Made by a program: the position numbers and the translations under genes | The notes under the pieces: model-generated | What the model saw: the letters and a program-made list of their open reading frames with translations, nothing else | Database searches by the model: none | What the model was told of the DNA's origin: nothing | Part shown: positions 1 to 11,403 of the stretch, piece by piece | Layout: each line of letters opens with the position of its first letter | Numbering within the stretch: the first letter of the stretch is position 1 | NCBI RefSeq assembly: GCF_013368755.1 | Contig: NC_049565.1 | Coordinates: 3,038,001-3,102,000 of the forward strand | Origin: Talaromyces rugulosus | Taxonomy: Eukaryota > Ascomycota > Eurotiomycetes > Eurotiales > Trichocomaceae | Reading direction: 5' to 3' | DNA: 64,000 nt

Positions 1-757
1 TGTGAGCCTGACGAGCGATACTGCAATTCCACAATGACATTTTGCGCGGCCTAGAGCTAGTATTAGCTTTAACTCTCTGCTTATTCACGGCTAGGACGTA
101 CTGCATTCGCATTGACTAGCAGAGAGACCACGGAAGTCGGTAGATTGACGAGGCATGTTTTCAGCGGCACCAACGCGACTTCGGCCGCGGTGGAGGACTT
201 TCTGCTAGGAGCCATGGCGCACGCAAAGACAGCAAGACTGAGCAGCTACGCGAGACCATGAAGGAGGAAAAGAGCTGGCGATGAATGTTTTCAAGCAGAA
301 AGAGCTCCCACGCCACTCCGCATCGGGCTCGCTCTTTCCCCGGCAAGTCCATCTACTCCGCGGCCCGTGTCGCCGGACCGAGGGTTAATCCGCGCCGGGG
401 CACGTGCTGTGGGCTAGTCCGGATTGGGTGTTTCGATTCAAGCTCTTTTGGATAGAACGGTGGTAATAATAATAATGGTATGTTAATTGATTAACAATAT
501 TGTAAGTTGGTAGTTAGTATATCTAATTCAAACTTGATTTTTTTTATTCTTATTGGTGAATTAAGTCTGTTCTCAGTGTTAGGCACGCTTTCTTGGTGCA
601 TCTCTACTATTAATTGCGTTTAAAAAGGCCATATACCCAGAATTCTCTGCGTACTCCATACGCTAATTTCAAAGAGCAAAACCAATTCTATAAAAACATT
701 TTATTCCAAGCCAAAGTTTGCAACAATAAAGTCGCATCAGAACCGATTGAGTGGAAA
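1..757. other. Leading intergenic sequence, no gene seen
   Basis: No convincing coding exon or RNA gene was found. The stretch around 460-560 is AT-rich. The right part is the distal promoter of the MCM7 gene. The short open frames here have no recognisable content. Confidence 0.5.
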
Positions 758-781
758 ACGCGTGGCGCGTGCCCGACGCGT
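758..781. promoter_or_regulatory. Pair of MluI cell-cycle boxes (ACGCGT) upstream of MCM7
   Basis: ACGCGT occurs at 758-763 and 776-781, about 180-200 bp before the MCM7 start codon. In yeasts this hexamer is the MBF binding site that drives G1/S transcription of replication genes. The motif is seen directly; its function here is inferred. Confidence 0.55.
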
Positions 782-960
782 CCGCGCCTTCCGTGGTTAG
801 CGCCCGGCATGCCAACCTCCGATTTAGTATTTACCACAGACTCGCCTAAAGCAACGAGAACTTTCTGCCCGCTGTTCTGCATGCAGGCCATACAATAACT
901 TTGCGCGCACCCATTAACAGGAACTTGGCTGTCTACAGGTCCCATCCAACTGGCGCGACA

Positions 961-3573
961 ATGGCTCTCCTTCAATATCCTGCCCCCGTCGACTACGCTG
1001 CCCAACAAGAGGCTTTCAAGGACTTTCTGCAGAATTTCAAGTCGTTCGCATCCGCGTCGGAATCTGCTGCCACTGAGGCAATCGAAGGCCTGCGCATTGA
1101 TGGCGATCAGACCGACGACGAATATGATTTCATGGACGATGCCGAGGGGGGGCAAGCCCAAACCGGTCGCAAACGCCGCGATCCCAAAAACAAATATATG
1201 CAAATGCTCCAGGACGTCGCAAATAGGGATAGTAACTGCATATTGATTGAACTGGACGATCTCGCTACTGTATGAATTATGTGGCCTTTGCTTATGGCGC
1301 TTGTCGCTAACTTTTTTTTCTTGCTTGTAGTTTGAGAAATCTCTCCCTGATGATACGGACCTAAGATTGGTGGACTCCATTCAAGGAAATGCGAGGCGCT
1401 ACATTGACGTTTTTTCCGATGCTGCTGACTCCGTTATGCCAAAAGAGACTAAAGAAATTTCGTGAGTCCCCAGAACACCAAAAACCGCCACGGCCTTGAC
1501 TAACAGTAATGCCAGGTTCAAAGATGATGTTCTTGATATCATCATGTCACAGCGTGACAAGCGCAACGAAACGGTCCACATGGCTGCAGAGGCCGAGATG
1601 GATGCCGGTCCACCCCAGTCAATGTTCCCACCTGAGTTGACGAGACGATACACTTTGAACTTCAAACCATTGACACCGTCTGGGTCTAGCAGTGAACAAA
1701 GCTCAAAGGCTCTGGCCGTTCGTCATGTGCGAGGAGAACACCTTGGATCTCTGATCACAGTGAGGGGTATCGTAACACGAGTTTCTGATGTCAAGCCAGC
1801 AGTCAAGATCAATGCCTATACCTGTGATCGATGTGGAAGTGAAATCTTCCAGCCCATTACCACGAAATCATTCTTGCCCATGACGGAATGTCCATCTGAA
1901 GAATGTGTCGCCAACAGTTCAAAAGGACAGCTCTTTCTATCCACTCGGGCTTCAAAATTTGTTCCATTCCAGGAAGTCAAAATCCAGGAAATGGCAGACC
2001 AGGTCCCAGTCGGTCACATCCCACGATCTCTCACTGTCAACTGCAACGGAAGTCTGACACGGCAACTCAACCCCGGAGATGTTGTCGATATCGCTGGCGT
2101 TTTCCTTCCAACACCATACACCGGTTTCCGGGCAATCCGCGCCGGTCTACTGACAGACACTTATCTTGAGGCCCAATACATCACCCAACACAAGAAAGCC
2201 TACGACAGCATGATTATGGATTCCCGAACTCTGCGGAGAATCGACCAGTACAAAGACTCTGGACACATGTACGAATATCTTGCTCGATCGATTGCGCCTG
2301 AGATTTACGGACACCTTGACGTTAAGAAGGCCTTGTTGTTGCTTTTGATCGGGGGTGTTAACAAGGATATGGCTGACGGAATGCACATTCGTGGCGACAT
2401 CAACATTTGTCTCATGGGTGACCCTGGTGTGGCCAAGTCTCAATTGCTCAGATATATCTGCAAGGTGGCTCCTCGAGGCATTTACACGACTGGTCGTGGT
2501 AGCAGTGGTGTTGGTCTTACTGCTGCCGTGATGCGGGATCCAGTCACCGACGAGATGGTCCTTGAGGGAGGTGCTTTAGTTCTCGCTGACAACGGCATCT
2601 GCTGTATTGATGAATTTGACAAGATGGAGGATGGAGACAGAACTGCTATCCACGAAGTCATGGAACAACAGACTATTTCTATTTCCAAGGCGGGCATTAC
2701 CACAACACTGAATGCTAGAACGTCTATTCTGGCTGCCGCCAACCCTCTCTATGGTCGCTACAACCCCCGCATTTCTCCAGTTGAGAACATCAATCTTCCA
2801 GCTGCCCTTCTCTCGCGTTTCGACGTCATGTTCCTTATGCTCGACACTCCGTCACGCGATTCCGACGAAGAGCTGGCCAACCATGTGACCTATGTCCACA
2901 TGCACAACAAACACCCCGAAACCAGCGACAACGCTGTGGTTTTCAGCCCCAGCGAAGTTCGTCAGTACATTGCACGTGCTCGAGCTTACCGACCTATTGT
3001 TCCCAAGCAACTGTCGGACTACATGGTTGGCGCGTATGTAAGTATGCGCAAGCAGCAAAAACGGGATGAAGCAGGCAAACGGCAATTCTCGCACGTCACA
3101 CCTCGTACGCTTTTGGGTATTGTCCGTCTGTCGCAGGCTTTGGCACGACTTCGCTTTAGCGACGTAGTTGTCACCGGAGACGTTGACGAGGCTCTCCGTC
3201 TGGTCGAAGTCAGCAAAGCGTCACTATCAAACGATTCCAGCGCAGGAACAGACCACACTCCTAGCAGTAAGATCTACAACTTGATCCGAGGCATGCGAGA
3301 AAGCGGTGCTGCCGCAGCCGGTGACGGCGGAGACGGCCAACTCAACTTGCGCAAGGTCCGCGAGCGCGTGCTGGCCAAGGGCTTTACGGAAGATCAGCTC
3401 ACACAGACGGTTGAAGAATACGCCGAAATGAACGTAAGTGATGGATCCATTATCCCAGGTAAACATGACGACCGATTACTGATGATCTATACTAGGTTTG
3501 GCAAATTGCCGGCAGTGGCACTCGCCTCGTTTTCATTGATGTTGGTGACGATGACGAAGACATGGACATGTAG
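961..3573 (+). CDS. mcm7: DNA replication licensing factor MCM7 (CDC47)
   Basis: This is a subunit of the MCM2-7 replicative helicase, an AAA+ ATPase loaded at origins in G1. Four exons are inferred: 961-1269, 1331-1461, 1516-3433 and 3496-3573, giving about 811 residues. The start is the first ATG that gives an MCM-like N terminus. A zinc finger is visible (CDRC...ECPSEEC, cysteines near 250, 253, 272 and 277). It is followed by Walker A GDPGVAKS near 448, Walker B CIDEFDKM and the arginine finger SRFD. The stretch after Walker A ([16 protein letters not shown]) and [17 protein letters not shown] is typical of MCM7 rather than MCM5 or MCM2. The last exon encodes the conserved [14 protein letters not shown] end and an acidic tail. 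Paired ACGCGT boxes upstream suggest G1/S regulation. Confidence 0.96.
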
Positions 3574-3779
3574 AACTAGGCTTTTTCTTTCTTTCTTTTG
3601 GTGTCCCAAATCATGGGGTTTAATGTTATTGGTTTGACCATACAATGACCGAGCGATATGGAGTGATGTTGGCGTACGGTAGCTACTGGTAGTTAATACA
3701 TGACGCATTTAAATTCGTTTCCAAAAATTGTCTGTAATTGTATCTAATATGATAAAAAAAAACCCCCTCGGCTACGCCC

Positions 3780-3790
3780 GTTTCGAACCG
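3780..3790 (-). promoter_or_regulatory. Candidate extragenic Pol III B box of the U6 gene
   Basis: On the minus strand this reads GGTTCGAAAC, close to the B-box consensus GGTTCGANTCC with two mismatches at the end. It lies about 60 bp beyond the T-run terminator of the U6 gene. In Saccharomyces cerevisiae SNR6 a B box downstream of the terminator recruits TFIIIC. The flanks do not fold into a T arm, so a tRNA is unlikely. Confidence 0.45.
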
Positions 3791-3855
3791 CAGCCCTTTT
3801 AAGGTACAAAAAGCATCGCACCTCGTCATTTTTCATTTGTTAGAGGTGGGGAAAA

Positions 3856-3954
3856 AAAAAGGTAGTTCTCTTTGATATAGAGTGTCATCCTTATGCAGGG
3901 GCCATGCTAATCTTCTCTGTATTGTTTCAAATTGACCAAATGCCCATAGGGCAA
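3856..3954 (-). ncRNA. snr6: U6 spliceosomal snRNA
   Basis: The minus strand carries the near-invariant U6 core: ATACAGAGAAGATTAGCATG followed by GCCCCTGCATAAGGATGACA. Upstream of the core is a short 5' stem-loop (TGCCC-TAT-GGGCA) and ATTTGGTCAATTTGAAACA. The ACAGAGA box pairs with the 5' splice site, and the AGC triad region forms the catalytic core with U2. The gene ends in a run of nine T residues (3852-3860 on the plus strand), a Pol III terminator. A TATATAA element lies at about 3977-3984, roughly 25-30 bp upstream of the inferred 5' end. Unlike S. pombe U6, no intron interrupts the core. The exact 5' end is estimated from the TATA spacing. Confidence 0.95.
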
Positions 3955-3959
3955 TAGTA

Positions 3960-4837
3960 GAAAGAATAGAATGGTTTATATAGCACGGGAGTCAAGGCAT
4001 ACTTCTTCTTTGATTGGTTCGCTTGCCGGGTGGGATTGTAAACCTGAGGCCACAATGGAACACCAAAAACGAAAAAGAAAACCGAATCTTGGAGGAGTGA
4101 TGTTAAAGCACAGCATATGACGGGGAATAATGAGGGTCTGGGTAGTGTTAATGAGAGGGTTTCAGACTCGGGTTATAGACCATGTCGAGCAGCGTGTGAA
4201 ATGCGATAGGGCGACTTTTTCACATTGTAACTTTTCTTCGTGCTCACCATTTCGTCCAAAACCAGTTGAGACGAAAGGTTGGGGGTAAACCAGAATTCAG
4301 GAGATTAGTAATGACATTATCTTTTGATTATTTCCAGTGCTGGGGTAAAATCCGATAAATCTAGTTCAAAAAGTCGCATATGACCAAGCAATGTGGAGGT
4401 GGTGGGAAGAGAGACAAAGCACCGCCGTAGTTTCCACTAGGGCTGCTAGCACATGTAATAATACGTGTAGTATTACAGTTTATATACCTACAAATGGCAA
4501 CCGCAAATATGCAATAAAAGAGATAGAAGATATAACTTGCTAATGGGAGTAATTAGTATTAAAATCTTTATTAAATAGCCTCAGTTCGAGCACATTTCAT
4601 GTACATAAAATGGGGATATCACTCAACAAAGACCTCAGAACAAAGACCTCAGATCCGCATATGTCCTGATCATAACAACTACGTAGTAAGGCTTTTGTCT
4701 GCGGTGAGCCATTTGCCCTATTTTGGAACACCGCCACGGTCTTTCTTTCCCGCACTCAGCATTGCGAACTTGACCGCTCAAAAATCCAACCGTTTCTGAG
4801 AACCATCACTTGTTGACCACCAGTGACACACATCATC
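3960..4837. other. Intergenic, no gene recognised
   Basis: Apart from the U6 TATA box near 3980, nothing coding could be supported. A short tandem duplication of ACAAAGACCTCAG occurs near 4626-4652. The right end behaves like a leader for the short open frame that starts at 4838. Confidence 0.4.
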
Positions 4838-4918
4838 ATGGATGTCGACGTATCATCTTCAATCGACGAACTGGAAGATCTTGCAGAATTTGATGAAGAG
4901 ATGGCCTCAGTGGCTTAG
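4838..4918 (+). pseudogene. Truncated 5' fragment of an unknown gene (copy 1)
   Basis: A 26-codon frame begins MDVDVSSSIDELEDLAEFDE and stops soon after EMASVA. The segment DLAEFDEEMAS matches a segment encoded on the minus strand at about 10361-10415 with high nucleotide identity. After this segment the two copies diverge abruptly: copy 1 hits a stop, while copy 2 continues into an acidic stretch. This looks like a truncated duplicate. The protein family was not recognised. Confidence 0.45.
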
Positions 4919-5454
4919 TTATGTTTTTCTTAATATGTCATATGATAGAAGTGACTTTTCTATTGTGAATAGAGTTAATTATAATTGATTAGATTCTGGG
5001 CCGAATCTGGCCAGATTTGGGCGAGTAATTTCAAAAATTGAAACCGCGCAGAAAAAGATGTTTTTTTTACTTGGAAATCTGCTTTTAGGTTTTAATATGA
5101 GATCTTTGCTATAAATATAACTAATTTTTTGATTTAAAAGTCGTAAAATCTATTAGTTATAAAAACTACCACTGTAATGAACTTGGGATTGCCCACCAAG
5201 AAGCCTCTTTCCACAGTCATACTGTACCATATCTATATATCTATTGGCTCTCTAATAACAATATCTCAACAAATAAATTCCCTTATCAGGAACAGCCCCA
5301 TTAATGGCGATCGGTATATATAGCTCGAAGTTAGAAAGCTCCTCTATGACATCATTGGCAAGCTGGTTCATGTGCATCATGGGATGATTGTAGTACATGT
5401 AATATTTACGCGAAACATATATTCACTTTGGGTACTTTGTCGATAGCCCTGACC
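4919..5454. other. AT-rich intergenic sequence
   Basis: The sequence is AT-rich with many stop codons in all frames and shows no RNA or protein gene. It separates the truncated fragment from the 3' end of the rhodopsin-like gene. Confidence 0.4.
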
Positions 5455-6959
5455 TTACCACACATCATGAAAATCTTGTGTCGAATTTTGGCTGTGTTGA
5501 CTGCTCCGAGTCTCATGAGTAATATCAATCTGGTTTGAGACCATGATGGCGTTCGAGGCCGGGTTGCCAGATGCAGGTGCAGGAGACGTCTTCAAGTTCT
5601 GCATCCTGACATCGTCCATCATCCGCTCCTCGCTCTCAGTGAAGGTCATGTCGATGGCGATAGGATTCGTGTTCGCAGGACTTCGACCTTTACGATTGGT
5701 ATAGTAGCTGCCACCGCGAAAACCATCCAAGGGGGATTTCGATGTCTTCTGAGACGACTGAAAACGGCTGCCGAAAACTTTCGAGAGCCAAACTCTGATC
5801 AAGTGGAAGATCATTGGAAGGTTAGTCGTGATGACGGCAACGAATGTCTCTCGGGTGCCCCATTCGTCAGCGAGTTGTGCGCCGTCGTCCGGATCCTATA
5901 GCGAAAAACGAAAAATTAGAGAAATAATCACAAAGCTGGTGGATATACAATGTGGCAGGACTAACTGCCAAGAGGACAACGCTCTTAAATGTGGCGCAGA
6001 CAAGAACAAAGACACCAGCCCCAAGTATGATAGTCGCCGCGATCTTCTTCAAGAGCTTCAGACTAGATTGCCAAAGCATGGGGACTGGGATAAAAATGAG
6101 GTATGGATCGGTGGCAAGGTTTCCGGCGAAGGTTGCTGCGATGACCGGCTTGGAAATGGCTGGTTGGCACACCCCTAGAGACCCAATTAGCGAATATTGA
6201 AGGATAAAGACCATATTCAGACTGACTGCCAGGGTCCGGATTGATCTGCCAGTTTTTGTGGAATGGTCGGCACGCCGCAAAAACTGTGATGACACTTGCG
6301 AGAAAACTCCCGATGACAAGAATCCAGCCGATATAAATAGGAATTTGATGACGACGGCCAAGACCCTCCTACTTGGTGTTAATAGCTAGAGGCTGTCGGA
6401 GATGGGTAATAATCATACCATCAGTCGAACGTAGAATGCCAGCATAGACAATTTGAGTGAGTTGATCAGTGCCGTATAAGTAGTCCAGCCCGCAATCTGA
6501 ATTTTAGAGCCGATCACCCTGGTACGATGGTTGGCATTTGAGGAAATTTGCTCATCCGCTTCCAATTGTAATGAGATTTACCTGGCATTGTATTCTGGGC
6601 TCCCGGGTGACAGTGCTGCCCTCTGGGCAGTTGTCATGCTATTGTTTGCGAGACCATGAGCCACATTGCTCACGTTATATGCAAGAGCGGTCTGCGCAGT
6701 GTAAAAGACCTGCATGGGTTCAAAATCAGTGACCGAGGAAGGCAATGCGAAACCAGTTAGAGTCACACACAATCGCGACCCAAACCAGGCAATCGTCGAG
6801 TCTTAGGTTGCCCAGCCCAACAGTCCTCACCCGGGCGAACGTTCTGAGAATTGTCACCGCAACGCCGACTGAATATAGCGTCCATAATTCAATTGTGGCC
6901 CTCTGGGCGTCCGACACGGCATCTCGAGCCTCTAAACTAGACGCTATGATGGTCGACAT
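5455..6959 (-). CDS. Rhodopsin-like fungal integral membrane protein (SAT4/PTH11-like)
   Basis: Six exons on the minus strand: 6959-6771, 6709-6582, 6518-6419, 6368-6227, 6174-5966 and 5895-5455, giving about 402 residues. The assembled protein shows hallmarks of the fungal rhodopsin-domain family: an early LRLDDCLVW motif, AHGLANN, GWTTYTALINSLKLSMLAFY, a CRPFHKNWQINPD loop, VCQPAISKP, DPYLIFIPVPMLW, and near the end ETFVAVITTNLPMIF. It should have about seven membrane spans followed by a polar cytosolic tail rich in Ser, Asn and Gln. All introns are 50-75 nt with GT...AG ends. The family is large in filamentous ascomycetes and mostly uncharacterised; some relatives are PTH11-type receptors. 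Substrate or ligand cannot be inferred. Confidence 0.85.
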
Positions 6960-7931
6960 GCGTGAATATCAGCGTCGTGAGGATTTTTGTCAACGATGAA
7001 GATGGAAAGCTGAGGACAGTAGATTTCTGGCCATCTCGTCTACGGCTACTTAGCCTTGCTCTAATCGCTGGGCTGCACCAAGGAACGCCTGCTCGGTCAA
7101 AGGACACAGGCCCTCATACACTGTGCAAGTGGAAACACTAGAACACGGAACACGGAACACGGAAACTTACGAAGATCTGTCGTGTTGATCACTTCTGTTT
7201 TGGAACGCTTCCGTTTTCGAATGCAAATCACGTACGCTTCATGCCAACCACATGAGTGGAGCCTCCCAGCATCTCACGCTCGTCTCGACTGGGCAGGTAT
7301 TATTATATTATTATGTACTGAGGGCCAGTCTGGGCCAGTGAGGTCATTGCGCTGCTCCACTTCGACTTGCGACTAATATTGCATATCTTGTGGATACGAG
7401 ATGAAAAAGCTGAAAAAACGCTCTCCAATCTCAAAAGTGGACCGCTTTTCGTCGATTTAGTGCAGATGGATGATCGGGATCTGGTTATTTGACGCACTGA
7501 AACACCCGCTCAAGTCAGACCTGCATTAGCGTGGTTCAGGGAAGATTCATATGGCCTCTTTCGGAGCGATTTTTGACTCTCAACAGGGACACCCAGGCTT
7601 GTTATAAGTAGAGAAGCTCGAAAGCGAAATTATAAAGCCTACCTACAGCCACTTCGGCGCATTCCCAGGGACGAGAAAGGTACAGAAAGGAGGTACATAC
7701 TTGCAGCGCTAAGCAAATTCTAATAAAAATAATAACATTAGCGCGCGCCACACACAAATTACCTGGTGGTCCGAGCTAATTCGGAGCAGTTCCGATGTAC
7801 TCCGTACCTCGCAGGTAGTGGAAGAACTTTGGCCTACTGCACGTAAGAACGGCTACCTTGGCACTTGTGTTTTTTGTTTTTATTTTATTTTATTTAATTA
7901 TTTTGGTGGGCATTGCTTTGACTTTTGAGCA
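6960..7931. other. Divergent intergenic region
   Basis: This lies between the rhodopsin-like gene (minus) and the FAD oxidase gene (plus), so it holds both promoters. A heptamer GAACACG is repeated three times near 7141-7161. A T-rich tract at 7868-7905 lies just before the oxidase start. No further gene was seen. Confidence 0.45.
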
Positions 7932-9513
7932 ATGTATTGTCTCAAGCTGCAGGTGATCGCAGCCGTTGCGGCTTGGGCTGTCGCCGCTGCCAGCAAAAAT
8001 GTCGAGGGCAGTCATTGCCCACGAGACGACATAACCTTGACGGGGCTCAGGAACAAGCTTTCAAGCTCTGCTATTGTGTATTATCCTGGGTCGAGCGGGT
8101 TCACGAATATCACAACACGGTGGTCTTCTCTAGACGAGCCGAAGGTAAACGTCGTAATCGTGCCTGGAACTGAGAACGATGTTGTCGAGACAGTAAGATG
8201 TTTTATTTCTCTTTTTTTGCATGTCAATCAGGTCGAGATAGATGTCAATACTGACTGTAGTTTAGGTGAAATTTGCCAATGAGAAGGACCTTCCCTTCCT
8301 CACGTACAACGGTGTCCACGGAGCCCTCGTTTCTTTGGGCAAGATGGACCATGGTATCGGAATCGCCCTGAACCAGTTCAGCAGTGTTACAGTCTCGGAC
8401 GACGGCAAGACAGCCACGATCGGTGGCGGAACAATGTCCAAGGTGGTAACCGACGAACTTTGGGCTGCAGGAAAGCAGACGGTTACTGGAACCTGTGAAT
8501 GTGTCAGTTATCTGGGACCGGCGCTTGGTGGGGGACATGGATGGCTGCAAGGCCAACGCGGACTCGTTTCGGATCAGTTTGTTTCGATGAATGTCGTGCT
8601 TGCGGATGGTACCTTGAGCCACATCAACGCAAGCTCCGACCTTTGGTGGGCGATGAAGGGTGCCGGCCATAACTTCGGCATTGTGACTTCTATCACTATT
8701 CAGATATACGACATTGAATATACCGACTGGGCTATTGATACACTCACTTTCAGTGGCGATAAGGTCGAGGCTGTGTACCAAACTGCTAACGACCACCTGG
8801 TGAAGAATGGTACTCAGCCAGTGAGTGTCATAAACTGGTCATATTGGATGAACAATCCAGATGCTGACCCAAACAACCCGGTCATCGTATTTTATATCAT
8901 CCAAGAGGGAGTGAGGGCAGTCGACCAGGTATATACCAAGCCTTTCCAAGACATCGGACCGCTTTCCGCCGTAAGTCAGGCAGGTACATACAAGGACCTT
9001 GCTGGATGGACCGGCATCGCTCTCGATTCCCCTCCATGCCAGAAAGCTGGGTTCGCCAATCCTCGTTTCCCCTTCTATCTTCAAACATACAACGTCGCGG
9101 CGCAAAAGAGGGCGTGGGACATGTATGCTCCGGCCATCCGCGGTTCATCTGCCTTCAACAACTCAATTTTTATGTTTGAAGGTTATTCCGTCGAGGCCGT
9201 ACACAACATTCCTAGCTACCAGAGTGCTTTTGCTTTCCGCAGCGAGAATATCCTTGCTGCGCCTCTCATAAATTACATTCCTACCAACGCAACACTCGAC
9301 CAAAAGGCCGCCGACTTGGGCAGCCAGCTTCGCAACATCCTCTTCGAAGCCAGCGGCTACCAGGACATCCGCGCATACGTCAATTATGCTTATGGGAATG
9401 AGACGCCGCAGCAGCTGTACGGTAGTGAGCAGTGGCGCCAACAGCGCCTGGCCGCCTTGAAGAAGAAGTACGACCCGGATAACAAGTTTAGCTTCTACGC
9501 GCCGATTCCATAG
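7932..9513 (+). CDS. Secreted FAD-linked oxidase, berberine-bridge-enzyme type
   Basis: Two exons (7932-8192 and 8266-9513) give about 502 residues. The N terminus is a hydrophobic signal peptide (VIAAVAAWAVAAAS), so secretion or vesicular targeting is expected. A PCMH-type FAD-binding half is visible (PKVNVVIVPGTENDV, VTVSDDGKTATIGGGT, GPALGGGHGWLQGQRGLVSD, LWWAMKGAGHNFGIVTS). The C terminus contains a BBE motif (YVNYAYGNE...RLAALKKKYDPDNKFSFY). His in YNGVHGAL and Cys in GTCECVSY are candidates for covalent FAD attachment. Family members oxidise sugars, alkaloids or secondary-metabolite intermediates using O2; the substrate here is unknown. The neighbouring rhodopsin-like gene is divergent. 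Confidence 0.9.
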
Positions 9514-10258
9514 GTAATTACACTGTACAATCAAGCTATGAAGATCAGAATATAGTCAACGTAATATGAAATCTAATTTTGCAGACATAGTCTCCGTCTC
9601 CTGAACAGGACACCCTATATAGGCTAGTTACAGTTCTTAATTGGATGTTGTAAAATTATGGCTTATTTAAAACCTGAGAGAATAAGGTTCGAAGAGCGTG
9701 ATTATATTCGTATTTGGGTGATTTATAGGGTACGATTTATAAGGTAGCTAGTCACTAAAGCCTCCACTTCTTTCTATCTGATTTAGATAAGATGATTCTG
9801 TGAGGAGGTGTTTTAGAGGGCAAGCAAATGGATATCTGGTGTAAGCTATAGGTAGCTATAGAATCAAACTGATTACTGATCTCTGTCAGTTCTTAACCCC
9901 TCTATATAAGTCATATACAGAGTTGCATCCGTCCTATCATTTGGATTCTTACGACAATCAACATTTTTCCAGATTTCTCTTTGTCCCGAATACCTTACAT
10001 CTCCCTATACATCACGACTGTTTGGTGCTAACTATCCAACGACGGTCCCGGTGGAAAAGCTTGATGGTAGTTTCTTGCGTGTGCGAGGAAAAGCTACCTT
10101 GCGACCAATTCAAATCGCTAACGCGAGGTATCCCAAGAATTCCTTTTGGTGCAGTTGTCAACATCATTTTATTCCGGGGGCTTATTGTGATGCCTCCACT
10201 CAATTGATATACTAGCTAGATCAATTATCGAATTAAGTCACCTTTGACTGGGAAAACG
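9514..10258. other. AT-rich intergenic sequence
   Basis: The 3' region of the FAD oxidase gene is followed by AT-rich sequence. No supported gene, RNA or repeat structure was seen. Confidence 0.4.
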
Positions 10259-10990
10259 TTAAGCTGCCCAGTGAATAAATATAGAAGCATCCCAAGATAA
10301 AATGTCATCAACTGATGGAAAAGCCTTCAGGATGCGTTCGGGAATAACCTCATCGTCGTCAGCCGCTGATGCCATCTCTTCATCAAATTCGGCAAGATCT
10401 TTTAGTTTGTCGAGCTCATAGAGATCAACTGCCTTGCAAGTTTCCTTTCCACACGGAAACGTTGTTCCGCTTTCTAGCTGTCTGTTACCCCATTGTCGTA
10501 CCAGTACCAGACCCCCATTCAATATCTTTGAACACTCTCCACCCAGGTGTGTCGTCGTCATTCACCATTCATGTCTGTCCTTGTAATCTTTTCGAGTAAA
10601 CAAAAATCCACAATATTGACAATTTAGATAAGTGGTCTCAGCATTCTTGCGATTCATGTGTCGATTGTGGATATCGCACGTAGGAAATGTAATTTCATAT
10701 TTCTCACAACTATCTTCACAGCCATAGAGATATTTGAACCCCTCGCAAGCGGGTTTAAATTGTTTCGGATTGATAGTCTCGAGATAATCGAGGGCTCTGA
10801 GGTCGACCCGAATGTTTGCTGTGTGGATGCTTTCATTTCATTCTAGACGTGCTGTGTGGTCGTAGTTCAGTCTTTTTGTCACGAGCGGCTAAATAGTATT
10901 GTCGAACTGTACAGCATCGATTTCGCTATTTGTCCGGAAACTCGAGGAAGAACAATTCATTTTCAAAGTAGAGCGACGCAAGTATGCGGC
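10259..10990 (-). pseudogene. Decayed gene of unknown family with three in-frame stops (copy 2)
   Basis: One minus-strand frame stays protein-like for 732 nt but is interrupted by TAG at 10891-10889, TGA at 10840-10838 and TGA at 10564-10562. The segments are rich in Cys, Asp and Glu. The middle piece has a Cys-x2-Cys-x12-His pattern (CQYCGFLFTRKDYKDRHEW) resembling half of a C2H2 zinc finger. The last piece contains DLAEFDEEMAS, shared with the fragment at 4838. A further open segment lies upstream at 11161-11400 in another frame (SYRKDIEVTFNKSEEFSRL), possibly an earlier exon. The stops could also be hidden by introns, but the frame continuity across them favours decay. No family was recognised. 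Confidence 0.4.
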
Positions 10991-11160
10991 CTGTGAAGTC
11001 TTTTATCATCGTACATTTTGTAAATCCCCCAGTGGATACCCGTATGGTTCTTCCACCAGTGCTTTATTCAGCCTAAGATAAAATCAAAATGTTCTTTGTA
11101 TAAAAATTCTCATCGAGACTTGCCTCTATCTACCAAACCGCTATAGCAGCTGAACTAAGG

Positions 11161-11403
11161 TCACCCTTGATAAACGACTGGTAATTGGCAGAGCTGCTCA
11201 TGATTGTGTGAACAGTTGTTTGGTACTCTTGTAGTCAAGACTCTGCAGAGCCGACTAAACTCTTCCGACTTGTTAAAAGTGACCTCGATATCCTTTCGAT
11301 ACGATGGTGGGATATTGGTCCCAATGATTTTGTCCAAGTCAATAAGACACTTCACGATAACGCCTGTGGGATCATGAGGTTGGACAGCACTTGTCCCAGA
11401 CGA
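11161..11403 (-). other. Possible upstream exon of the decayed gene
   Basis: The minus strand is open from about 11403 to a stop at 11161 and reads as plausible protein (VKCLIDLDKIIGTNIPPSYR, then RVPNNCSHNHEQLCQLP). An exon could end just before the stop and join the next segment. It has no ATG of its own in a good place and no recognised domain. Confidence 0.25.

Noticed and set aside
688..1380. A 230-codon frame antisense to the first MCM7 exons
   Set aside because: It lies over well-supported MCM7 exons on the other strand and has no recognisable domain; it is a shadow frame.
961..3573. Assignment of the helicase gene to MCM5
   Set aside because: The residues around Walker A and B and the C terminus fit MCM7 better than MCM5.
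3770..3800. A possible tRNA T arm near the U6 gene
   Set aside because: The flanks of GGTTCGAAAC do not pair to form a T stem and no acceptor, D or anticodon arm was found.
5828..6200. Plus-strand frames of 82-116 codons over the rhodopsin-like gene
   Set aside because: They overlap the exons and introns of the membrane protein gene, which has clear family motifs.
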